Shown in pieces: positions 18,215 through 27,309 of a DNA stretch of 64,000 nucleotides. Each line of letters begins with the position of its first letter. Position 1 is the stretch's first letter. A program made the position numbers and the translations under genes. This DNA is from JANSWP01 sp041941305 (lineage in GTDB: Bacteria > Bacteroidota > Bacteroidia > Chitinophagales > Saprospiraceae). Under the pieces are notes generated by a model, which was not told the origin of the DNA, searched no databases, and saw nothing but the letters and a program-made list of their open reading frames with translations. The stretch is taken from the NCBI GenBank assembly GCA_041941305.1, contig JBGTQJ010000024.1, positions 72,700 through 136,699 of the forward strand, written 5' to 3'.

Positions 18215-18222
18215 TATATTTG
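18215..18222 (+). promoter_or_regulatory. Candidate -7 box of giant gene B
   Basis: TATATTTG matches TAnnTTTG, between the terminator of gene A and the start of gene B, giving a leader of roughly 107 bases. No clean -33 partner was found. Confidence 0.4.
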
Positions 18223-18335
18223 TTACTTCAAATCTGAAATCCGCACAGATAGAGCCTTTCTATCCAACTTGCTTTTTGTTATAAACTTCTGATAGACAAA
18301 CAATTAGATTTAAATACAGCTCTTAAAACTCGGTT

Positions 18336-21300
18336 ATGAAAAGAATCGTTACAGTAACCCTAACCACTCTTTTTGTGTGGTTCTCAATTGATTTTTCATT
18401 TTCACAATGTAGCACTGTCCCGTGCCCAATACCAATGCCAACTAATAATCCGGCAGCTGCGTGTATTCTTCCATCTTCGCAAGCAATGAATTGTTATTTG
18501 GGTTCGCTCAATACATTACCAGTTATTGTTACACCCACAACTTGGTGTACAACGGTTGAAAACAACCAGTGGTTTGCATTTACGGCTACCTCTGCTACCG
18601 TTACTATGCAGATAGAGTGCCTTAGCTGTGCCTCAGGCGCAGGAATTCAGGCGGCAATTTTGGAAACTCCCGACAATTGTGTCACCTTTAATTTAGTATC
18701 GCCATGCCTTGGTAATATTAATGCGGGTACAACACAGACCTTAACTGCAAATGGACTCATTCCTGGAAATGTTTATTATTTGATGTTGGACGGTCAGGCT
18801 GGTGCAGTTTGTGATTATGCTATTAATGGTGCTTCAAATACCATTCAAGGATTTCCATTTGACCCATGCATTCCTTCAAGCAGTGTAGGAAATTATTTTA
18901 CCGAAGCCAATTCTAGCTGGGCAATAACACCTCCAACTGCTGGAACCATTCTAGGCAGCCCTGTTGCAACAAATGTTACCGTAAATTGGACTCAACCTGG
19001 AGTAGCCCAATTATGTGCATCAAATTTAGTATGTCCAAATCTTCCTATTGACTGTGTAACTGTAACAATTGGCAATGATGTTATGACCCAAGAAACAGCC
19101 AATGTTTGTATCGGGGGTACGACAATTTGTGCAGGGCAAACGTTCTCCAGCCCTGGGTTATATCAGGTTACCCAACAAGCCTGGACAGGTTGTGATAGTG
19201 TCATTAATTGTCTAATTAATTTAATTCCCACGAGTAACACACCTATGTTCCAGGCAGAAATTTGTGCTCCGGATTCATATGATATTTGTGGGACACCCTA
19301 TTTCACCTCAAGTATTTATACTCAAACATGTACTGGATGGCAGGGTTGCGATAGCATCGTAACAGTAGATCTAGCTGTATTAGATCCAATATCGGTCATT
19401 GCCCCACCGGATGAATTAGGTTGTGGTATGAATGCAGAGGTAGTACTAGATGGAACAGGTTCTTCCTTCAATATTTCTATTGGTGGAACAACTATCTTTG
19501 ACTGGACAGGGCCCAGTATCGCTGGACCAACAGACCAACCTATTGCGTTGGTAGACGGACCAGGAACATATTGTCTTGAAATAACTCACGAAAGAAATGG
19601 GGTAATATGTACGGATATTAGTTGTGTAGAAGTTGAACAAAATATTGAAGTTCCAGACCCACCCCTATTGGATGGACCAACAGATGTCTGTGATGGAGAT
19701 GTAGAAAATTATACAGTTACTCCCCAAGGAAGCATAACTGCGACAGAATACACATGGGTTACTCCTGGTGGGGAGCCAATTAATGAGATCAATAATACCA
19801 CTGTATCAGTTGACTGGACTGGATCTTTTGGTGGAGAGCTTTGTGTTACTGCCGACAATGATTGTGGTCCCAGTGACCCAACTTGTATTACCATTATCGT
19901 AGGAACAGCCCCTGAAGATCCTATTATTTTTGGTGCGGATGAAGCATGTGACGGAGATATGCTTACTTATGAAATTACCAACCCAACATCTGACGCCACT
20001 TGTACATGGACAGTACCTCCAGGAGCTACTTTCATAGATAATGGCACAACCATCGATGTTGATTTTAGTGGTGCATCTACCGGAGATGTATGTGTTCAGT
20101 GTACTAATTCTTGTGGAATGAGTGCAAATATTTGTTTGACTGTTGCAATTACTGCAGATCCAGACAACCCAACTATCATAGGTCCTGCTGAAGTTTGTGA
20201 TGGTAATATGGCAACCTATTGTGTTGATCCTGATCCCAATGTTGTCGATTATACATGGGAAACGCCTACTGGATCTTTTCCAAATGAAACGGAATGTTTT
20301 GACATGGACTGGAATGGTCAAGGTTCAGGGAATATTTGTGTAACCGCATATAACGATTGTGGTGAAAGCGACCAAATCTGTTTCCCAGTAACCGTTAATG
20401 AAAGTCCAACAGCTACCCTGAGCGGTGGTGGTGAATTTTGTGCTGGCAGTTCAGACCCTATCGAATTGACAGTTGATTTAACAGGTGTTGCGCCCTGGAC
20501 TATAGAATATTCTGATGGAACAAATCCACCAGTTACCATTAACAATATTATGACAAGTCCACATACCATTTCTGTTGTGGGTGTTGCAGGAACTTATACG
20601 CTAAACTCCGTGGATGACGCCACTGATTGTGATGGTATTGTAGATGGCCAGGCAAATGTAATTGAAAATCCTCTTCCAACGGTACAACTTTCTGGAAGCG
20701 GTGATATTTGTGAAGGTAGTGGTGAAACAGTGGAATTAACTATCAATTTAACTGGAACTCCAAACTGGACGATAGGTTGGACAGTAAATGGTGATCCTCA
20801 AGCTGATTTAAATAACATCAGTTCAAGCCCCTTTACATTGTCCATTGGTGAAGCACAAGTCGGTGACATTGAATTGGTGAGTGTCCTAGACGGAAATGGA
20901 TGTGAAAATACTGGAGATGGAAATATAATCAACATTGAATTAAATGATGCTCCATCCATTTTGGACATTGCTACAACCTGTAACCCAACCAATACAGGAT
21001 ATGTTTTAACCTTTGAAATAACGGGTGGAGACCCATCTTCCTATTCAGTTACTTCCAATATCCCTGGACATACTGGGACAATAGCAGATATGCCACCCTA
21101 TATTTTTACGAGTGATGAGATACCCAATGGAGATGGCTACGAATTTGTAGTAACGGATGTAAATGATTGTAACCCTACAACAGTTGTAGATGACATCGTA
21201 CTTTGCGATTGTACAACTACTGTAGGAGATATGGATTTGATTGAAATAGAGCAATGTGGAAGTGATGCAATTAACGGAGTTTATGATGATACTGATGAGG

Positions 21301-24300
21301 TTTTAGATGGTGATGATATCGTTGAATTCATTCTTCATGAAGGCTCTGGTAACAGCATTGTCAACCCCATTGATACAAACAGCATCCCAAATTTTGGATT
21401 CCAACAAGGAATGTCTTTTGGAACGACTTATTATATTTCTGCAGTAGCAGGAAATAATCTCAATAGTCACGTGGACCAGGGAGACCCTTGTTTAGATGTG
21501 TCCCAGGGAACTCCAGTAGTCTTTCATGAAATACCTTCTGCCTTTATGATTGGTGATGTAGCAATTTGTGAAGGAGAAACAACTGGATTAAGTATAGACT
21601 TTACTGGCGTAGGTCCATGGAGTATGAATTATGATGATGGAACTGGAATCCAAACCATTAATGGAATAAATGCCAATCCATTTTTACTTGATGTAACGCC
21701 AGGAACAACTACCTCCTACACCCTCACAGGTGTTTCTGATGTTAATTGCCCAGGAGAAGTAGATGGATCAATTGCTGTTACTGTTCACACTGCCGTGGAA
21801 GTTAGTAATCTTCAGGTAACTTGTAATGCTACCAGTACGGCTTATGTCGTGACATTCGAGATTTCCGGAGGCGATCCCTCCAGTTATTTAGTCACTGGTG
21901 CCCCAGGTATGACTACTTCTTCGGCTCCATATATTTTCACTTCAGATGAATTACCTGCAAGTTCTGGGTTCAGCATTGATGTGAATGATGCTAATAGTTG
22001 TGATCCTCAAAATGTTGCTCAGACTCAGGTCGTTTGTAATTGTTTATCTGAAGTTGGATCCATGGATTTAAATGCCGTCGATGAATGTAGTGATGGCCCT
22101 GTACTTGTCAATTATGACAATACAAATGAATTTTTGGACGGTGATGATGTACTCGTACATGTTCTCCATACAGGAAATTTGACATTAGGAACTATTCTGC
22201 AAACAAATATCATTGAGCCGAATTTCAGCTTTGATGGAAATACTATGGATTATGGAACCACTTATTATATTTCTACTATTGTCGGAAATAACGATGGTTC
22301 TGGAATGGTGGATACTAATGATCCTTGCATTGCTTTTGCACAGGGAACGCCAATTACGTTTTTTGAAATTCCCACAGCTGAAATAATGGGACAGGAATCA
22401 ATCTGTGAAGGAGAATCAACCAATTTAATCATAAATCTGACTGGTGATTCTCCATGGTCTATCGTCGTGAATGGAGAAACCATTGATGGAATCGTCAATA
22501 GTCCTTACGCTTATAGCGTCACACCAAATTCTACGACCAATTTTGTTCTCGAAGCTGTAAATGATGAAAACTGTATAGGGTCATTTTCCGGAAGTGCAGA
22601 TGTTGCTGTAAATACAGCACCTACTGTCAATAATTTAATGGTGGAATGTAATCCAACCAATACTGCATACCGTGTTAGTTTCGAAATTGAAGGAGGAGAC
22701 GATAGTTGTTATGAAATAACTGGAAATGCAGGAACATTGGTAGGCAACATCTTTACCAGTGATGAAATACCGACTGGAGATGGTTATTTTTTCTCAGTAG
22801 ACGATTGTAATGAATGTGGACCCATCGTTGTGGAAGACCCTATCATTGTATGCGATTGCGAAACCCTCGCTGGTGATATGGATGGGATGGGCGAAGATAT
22901 TTGTGGTGCAGGTCCGGCGATGGCAACCTATGATGGTGGACATGTTTTAGATGCTGATGATGTGCTTTGCTACATTATTCATAATGGAGATTTTGTACCA
23001 CTGGCAACAAACCCAAGCACACCAGAATTTAGTTACCAGCCTGCGAATATGAGTTATGGTGTTACCTATTATGTATGCGCAGTGGCAGGAAATGATAATG
23101 GAAGTGGCTGTGTAGACCTTAATGATCCATGTGTTTCCTTCTCAAATGTTTGCACAGAAGTAGTTTTCTATGAAATTCCTTCTGCCTCATTAAGCGGCGG
23201 GGGAACCATATGTAACGGAGAAACAATTGATTTGACATTTACCATTACTGGAGGTGTAGCCCCCTACACCCTCGTATATGAAGATGCAGTTTCAGGAAAC
23301 ATGGTTACTGAGGTGACCAATGATCTGGTATTTATGACTACCCTATCACCAACAATGGGAACTGATTTTGTTTTTGTCGAGATGCAGGATCAGAATTGCG
23401 CTGCAACTGTTAGTGGTGCAGCCTCTGTAATCGTAAATAATCCTCCTGATTTTAATCTCATCGATGAGGCTTGTAATGATACCAATACTGGTTATACGGT
23501 CAGCTTTGAGATATTGACCACCAGCCCTGATATAGTTGTTAACCCACCAGGTTCAGGAACGCTAAATGGAAATATTTTTACAAGTAATGAAATTGATATC
23601 AATCAAAATTATTTCTTCGAAATAGATGATGGTTTTAGTTGTGGTCCAGTATTGGTGGCGGGAGATGCTCCAGTTTGTACTTGTATCACTTTTCCCGGAA
23701 CAATGGATGGATCTTTGGCAGCAGCCTGTGAAACTGAGCCCATTACAGCTTTCCATAACAGCAATGAAGTATTGGATGCTAATGATGTGCTAGGTTTTAT
23801 GCTTCATACAGATCAAGGTGGAACCTATAATACAGCAATTGCAACCAGCGACCAACCTACTTTCTCCTTTGATCCTGCAAATATGAATACCGGGTTAAGC
23901 TATTATATATGTGCAGTTGCAGGGGATGATGATGGAACTGGAAGCCCAGATCCAAACGACGATTGTTTTCTGATAAGTAATTGTACCCCAGTATTTTGGT
24001 ATCCTAATCCAACTGTTGCAATTTCTGGAACCACTACAATTTGTGAAGGACAAGATGCTCAAATATCATTCTCAATGGTTGGAGCACCTCCTTATCAAAT
24101 TGATTATCTTGAAAATGGAACGCCTCAATCTTTATTTGTTTTCAGCAATGATACTACAATAACTGTATCGCCAAGCTCCCAGTTGGATTTGAGTTTGGTC
24201 GCTATCACTTCCTTAATTAGTGCAGATATCCAATGTTTCAATCCTGCCTCAGGCAATGTGATTATTGATTTGAGTATACCAGCAAATGCGGGAACAGCAG

Positions 24301-25556
24301 GAAGTCCCATTGCAGTTTGTGAAGATGAAAACCAGGATATCAATCTTGACCTGATGCTCATTGGAGCAGATCCAGGAGGGCAATGGACTGACCAGAACAA
24401 TTTTCCAATTGGGAATACCTTTAATACAACCGGGCAAGCGGAAGGTACTTATACTTTTACATACACAATTACTCCCAATGCACCATGTCCGGTGGTTTCG
24501 ACAGATGTCGAGGTAATCATCAATCCATTGCCAGAAGCTGATGCAGGAGAAGATCAAAATTTGAATTGTGATGATACGGTTGCTGAATTAGGCGGAACAG
24601 GAACAAGTCAGGGAGATTTCACTTATCTGTGGACTGGTGGAAATGTCGCCAATTCTGGGTCTATCAATACAACTTCCTCAGAGGCAGGCACTTATAACTT
24701 GCTTGTCACCAATAATCTAACAGGTTGTACAGCAGAGGATGAAGTGGAGGTCGAGGTTGATCTTTCAGCGCCAATACCCGCATTGTCTTTTTCTGATTTG
24801 AGTTGTTTTGAAGCGAATGATGGTTTTATTTCTGTTGCTCCCATTACTGGTGGTTCACCTCCTTATACCTGCTCAATTAATGGCGGTGCATTTACAGATC
24901 AAACGACTTTTACGAATTTAAGTGCTGGTCAATACACCATTATTTGTAGAGACTCAAAGGGTTGTGAAGTTGAATTACCCTTAACTATTGGACAGCCAGA
25001 CCAGTTGGAAGTAGAAATCATTGGTCAATTTGCAGGTGATGATCCCTTTATCAATTTGGGCGATAGTATTTTGATTTCCGTTCAAATCAATTTACCATTT
25101 GACTCACTCGATGCAGTCATCTGGGATCCTAATGAAGCTGTACCTTGTGATACCTGCCAATCATTTTATTTAACACCAAGTGAGCAAATTACATTGAGTT
25201 TGAATGTTCAGGATGGTGTCTGCACCGATAATGATGATTTGACAATTTTTGTTCGAAAGGACAGACCGGTTTACGTTCCCAATGCATTTTCTCCCAACTC
25301 AGATGGAACAAACGACATTTTACAAATCTATTCAGGAAATAGTGTCGCGAAAATCAATTCCTTCCTGGTATTCAATCGGTGGGGAGAAACGGTTCATCAG
25401 TATTATGATTTTGAGCCTGATAATCCTGCTCATGGTTGGGATGGATACTTTAACGGAGAACTGCTCAATCCAAATGTTTTTGTTTGGTTTGCAGAAATTG
25501 AATTCATTGATGGTATCGTAGAGATATTTGAAGGAGACGTAACCTTACTTAGATAA
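18336..25556 (+). CDS. Giant secreted repeat protein B, tandem paralogue of A, type IX (CHU_C) domain
   Basis: A 2406-aa secreted protein with the same architecture as the preceding gene and similar over its whole length (by eye roughly three quarters identical). The signal peptide ends near FSFSQ before CSTVPCP. Then come the same N-terminal domain, three EVCDGD-type Ig/PKD units, SGGG units and four ~275-aa macro-repeats (about nt 21222-24505). A SprB-like unit (about nt 24780-25010) and the type B sorting domain (residues about 2310-2406) complete it. Synonymous positions differ heavily from gene A while the protein is conserved, so this is an old duplication under selection rather than a recent copy. 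It has its own promoter candidate and terminator, which would allow differential expression of A and B. Confidence 0.92.
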   Translation: MKRIVTVTLTTLFVWFSIDFSFSQCSTVPCPIPMPTNNPAAACILPSSQAMNCYLGSLNTLPVIVTPTTWCTTVENNQWFAFTATSATVTMQIECLSCASGAGIQAAILETPDNCVTFNLVSPCLGNINAGTTQTLTANGLIPGNVYYLMLDGQAGAVCDYAINGASNTIQGFPFDPCIPSSSVGNYFTEANSSWAITPPTAGTILGSPVATNVTVNWTQPGVAQLCASNLVCPNLPIDCVTVTIGNDVMTQETANVCIGGTTICAGQTFSSPGLYQVTQQAWTGCDSVINCLINLIPTSNTPMFQAEICAPDSYDICGTPYFTSSIYTQTCTGWQGCDSIVTVDLAVLDPISVIAPPDELGCGMNAEVVLDGTGSSFNISIGGTTIFDWTGPSIAGPTDQPIALVDGPGTYCLEITHERNGVICTDISCVEVEQNIEVPDPPLLDGPTDVCDGDVENYTVTPQGSITATEYTWVTPGGEPINEINNTTVSVDWTGSFGGELCVTADNDCGPSDPTCITIIVGTAPEDPIIFGADEACDGDMLTYEITNPTSDATCTWTVPPGATFIDNGTTIDVDFSGASTGDVCVQCTNSCGMSANICLTVAITADPDNPTIIGPAEVCDGNMATYCVDPDPNVVDYTWETPTGSFPNETECFDMDWNGQGSGNICVTAYNDCGESDQICFPVTVNESPTATLSGGGEFCAGSSDPIELTVDLTGVAPWTIEYSDGTNPPVTINNIMTSPHTISVVGVAGTYTLNSVDDATDCDGIVDGQANVIENPLPTVQLSGSGDICEGSGETVELTINLTGTPNWTIGWTVNGDPQADLNNISSSPFTLSIGEAQVGDIELVSVLDGNGCENTGDGNIINIELNDAPSILDIATTCNPTNTGYVLTFEITGGDPSSYSVTSNIPGHTGTIADMPPYIFTSDEIPNGDGYEFVVTDVNDCNPTTVVDDIVLCDCTTTVGDMDLIEIEQCGSDAINGVYDDTDEVLDGDDIVEFILHEGSGNSIVNPIDTNSIPNFGFQQGMSFGTTYYISAVAGNNLNSHVDQGDPCLDVSQGTPVVFHEIPSAFMIGDVAICEGETTGLSIDFTGVGPWSMNYDDGTGIQTINGINANPFLLDVTPGTTTSYTLTGVSDVNCPGEVDGSIAVTVHTAVEVSNLQVTCNATSTAYVVTFEISGGDPSSYLVTGAPGMTTSSAPYIFTSDELPASSGFSIDVNDANSCDPQNVAQTQVVCNCLSEVGSMDLNAVDECSDGPVLVNYDNTNEFLDGDDVLVHVLHTGNLTLGTILQTNIIEPNFSFDGNTMDYGTTYYISTIVGNNDGSGMVDTNDPCIAFAQGTPITFFEIPTAEIMGQESICEGESTNLIINLTGDSPWSIVVNGETIDGIVNSPYAYSVTPNSTTNFVLEAVNDENCIGSFSGSADVAVNTAPTVNNLMVECNPTNTAYRVSFEIEGGDDSCYEITGNAGTLVGNIFTSDEIPTGDGYFFSVDDCNECGPIVVEDPIIVCDCETLAGDMDGMGEDICGAGPAMATYDGGHVLDADDVLCYIIHNGDFVPLATNPSTPEFSYQPANMSYGVTYYVCAVAGNDNGSGCVDLNDPCVSFSNVCTEVVFYEIPSASLSGGGTICNGETIDLTFTITGGVAPYTLVYEDAVSGNMVTEVTNDLVFMTTLSPTMGTDFVFVEMQDQNCAATVSGAASVIVNNPPDFNLIDEACNDTNTGYTVSFEILTTSPDIVVNPPGSGTLNGNIFTSNEIDINQNYFFEIDDGFSCGPVLVAGDAPVCTCITFPGTMDGSLAAACETEPITAFHNSNEVLDANDVLGFMLHTDQGGTYNTAIATSDQPTFSFDPANMNTGLSYYICAVAGDDDGTGSPDPNDDCFLISNCTPVFWYPNPTVAISGTTTICEGQDAQISFSMVGAPPYQIDYLENGTPQSLFVFSNDTTITVSPSSQLDLSLVAITSLISADIQCFNPASGNVIIDLSIPANAGTAGSPIAVCEDENQDINLDLMLIGADPGGQWTDQNNFPIGNTFNTTGQAEGTYTFTYTITPNAPCPVVSTDVEVIINPLPEADAGEDQNLNCDDTVAELGGTGTSQGDFTYLWTGGNVANSGSINTTSSEAGTYNLLVTNNLTGCTAEDEVEVEVDLSAPIPALSFSDLSCFEANDGFISVAPITGGSPPYTCSINGGAFTDQTTFTNLSAGQYTIICRDSKGCEVELPLTIGQPDQLEVEIIGQFAGDDPFINLGDSILISVQINLPFDSLDAVIWDPNEAVPCDTCQSFYLTPSEQITLSLNVQDGVCTDNDDLTIFVRKDRPVYVPNAFSPNSDGTNDILQIYSGNSVAKINSFLVFNRWGETVHQYYDFEPDNPAHGWDGYFNGELLNPNVFVWFAEIEFIDGIVEIFEGDVTLLR
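21222..24505 (+). repeat. Four ~275-residue macro-repeats in giant protein B
   Basis: Units begin near 21226, 22055, 22872 and 23692, in the same register as those of protein A. Equivalent units of A and B resemble each other more than neighbouring units within one protein, so the expansion came before the gene duplication. Confidence 0.8.
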
Positions 25557-25573
25557 GGACAGAAATATGGAAT

Positions 25574-25610
25574 AAAAAAGCCTGGTTGAGAATTTCAACC
25601 AGGCTTTTTT
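25574..25610. terminator. Bidirectional terminator between giant gene B and the histidine kinase gene
   Basis: A 16-bp perfect inverted repeat (25574-25589 and 25595-25610) with core GCCTGGTTGA/TCAACCAGGC, a 5-base loop, a leading A-run and trailing T-run serves both convergent genes. Confidence 0.92.
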
Positions 25611-25635
25611 ATCAAACTTGAAAAAACCGATTTTT

Positions 25636-26811
25636 TCAAATCAATTCCTTAAATGGTTTTTTTATTCTAAAACAAAACTTACTCCCAATCCCAAATTTGG
25701 ATTCCACCCATATTTCACCCTTGTGCTGTTCTACAATTTTCTTGCACAACGCCAAACCAATTCCAGAGCCTGAATATTTATCTCTTGGGTGCAATCTCTT
25801 AAATAATAAAAATATCTTTTCAAAAAACTCATCTTTTATTCCTATACCATTATCCTGAATTTCAAATTTCCAGTATTCATTTTCTTCCTTTCCGGAAATA
25901 TGTATTTCTGCCATTTGATCTTCGTCTCTAAATTTTAAAGCATTGGAAATTACATGGGAAAAGAGACTTTTTATTTTTTCCCGACATCCCAAAATATAAA
26001 CTGGCATGTCTCCAAAAACGATATTTGCATTTGATGTTTTAATCGAACCATTAAATTCTCTAGCTAATAAGAAGGAAATATTTTCTATAATTATTTTTTC
26101 TATTTTCGGCTCCTGACTATCTAATTTGGAGTATTCCAATAAGTCATTAATGAACAAATTCATATTTTTTACACCGCCTACAATATACTTCAAGTATTCT
26201 TTTCCGTCCTCATTGAGTTGATCACCATACCGTTTTTCTAATAATTGAGAAAAGTTACCAATCATTCTCAATGGTTCTTTCATATCATGAGAAGCCAAAT
26301 AAGCAAAATTTTCCAATTGGAGTTTTGATTGGATATAGGTCTGTAAATCACTGTTTTTCTGTCTTAGATCGTAAATAGTCTTTTCCAATAATTTTTGAGC
26401 TTCTTTATGTTGAGTGATATCTTCCAAAAACAAGGTTCCTCCCATAAAAACTCCTAAATCCCACAAACTAACCATCCTCAATTTCAAGTATTTAACGCGA
26501 TTATCAAGAGCCTTAAATGAAGTTTCTATCTCAAATTGAGGAATTTGATTGGTTACCAAACTTTGAAGTAGGTCATTAAATTTTGGATCACTTGAAAAAG
26601 GCAGTACGTTGACATGAAATTGGTTGAGGCGATTATTTCCTGGGAGACCCAGCAAATTGCAAAAAGAAGAATTGGCGGTTACGAAACGCAATTCCTGATC
26701 TACCAAAGCTACTGCTTGAAGATTGTGCTGAATGAGGGCTTTGAATAAATTTTCTTTTACATCTTCAATGGGATAACTGAGCTTGGTTGCTTGATTTTCG
26801 GTTGCATTCAT
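25636..26811 (-). CDS. Soluble PAS-domain sensor histidine kinase
   Basis: A 391-aa two-component kinase without membrane segments, so it senses a cytoplasmic signal. A PAS domain spans residues about 26-135 and a short coiled linker about 136-165. The HisKA dimerisation helix has phosphorylatable His175 in ASHDMKEPLRMIGNF. The ATP-binding domain follows with N290 (HVISNALKF), DNGIGI (320-325), FLLFKRLH and GSGIGLAL (348-355). The open frame extends upstream to 27051, but those 80 extra residues are not family-like. The ATG at 26811, directly before the PAS region, is the better start. No response regulator is adjacent, so it is an orphan kinase. Confidence 0.88.
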   Translation of the reverse strand: MNATENQATKLSYPIEDVKENLFKALIQHNLQAVALVDQELRFVTANSSFCNLLGLPGNNRLNQFHVNVLPFSSDPKFNDLLQSLVTNQIPQFEIETSFKALDNRVKYLKLRMVSLWDLGVFMGGTLFLEDITQHKEAQKLLEKTIYDLRQKNSDLQTYIQSKLQLENFAYLASHDMKEPLRMIGNFSQLLEKRYGDQLNEDGKEYLKYIVGGVKNMNLFINDLLEYSKLDSQEPKIEKIIIENISFLLAREFNGSIKTSNANIVFGDMPVYILGCREKIKSLFSHVISNALKFRDEDQMAEIHISGKEENEYWKFEIQDNGIGIKDEFFEKIFLLFKRLHPRDKYSGSGIGLALCKKIVEQHKGEIWVESKFGIGSKFCFRIKKPFKELI

Positions 26812-27309
26812 GGTTATGACTTGAGTCTGGTTTCGGATATTTATATATCCAAAAAATTTAGCCGAATCATTATCATTCTGTTTTGAAAAGGGATTAAAAA
26901 AAGTTTTGGAATGCTTATGCCGATAAAGGAATGAAAGAATGGGAATAATTTTTATGGAGTAAAATCGTTTAGTATTTCTTTCAACCAGCTCAAAAGTACC
27001 TCTCCAGACAGGTGTTAAAAAATTAGATAACTCAAAAATGTGACATAGCAATTTCTTTACTTTCCATTAGCATCCTTTAGTTGTTCTTTTGAACAAAAAA
27101 CCCGGAAACAATCAATATAGAAGTCTTTTTTTTGTAAAAGTAGTCTTTATAATTAATGGCTATTTTGGATAGCATTCAAAATCAGGGTCTATCAAAAATT
27201 TTATAATTTCGCACCCAATGAGGGTTCGATAAAATTGTATTTTCTCATAAAGGAAATATACATTTTAAACATTGAATTTTTCCAATTCACACATTTCAAA
27301 TCAACTTTT
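26812..27309. other. 498-base divergent intergenic region (histidine kinase / TPR gene)
   Basis: No gene is supported; the in-frame upstream extensions of both flanking genes lack conserved features. A TACTTTTG box on the minus strand (complement of 26991-26998) could drive the kinase gene. A TAATTTCG sequence at 27204-27211, about 100 bases before the TPR start, is a weak plus-strand candidate. Confidence 0.45.

Noticed and set aside
19806..20321. 171-codon antisense frame inside giant gene B
   Set aside because: Shadow of the repetitive coding strand; Thr/Ser/Cys-biased with no domain. The same applies to all antisense frames in the three giants.
26812..27051. N-terminal extension of the histidine kinase
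   Set aside because: The 80 extra codons show no family similarity and contain a candidate promoter box; ATG at 26811 fits better.
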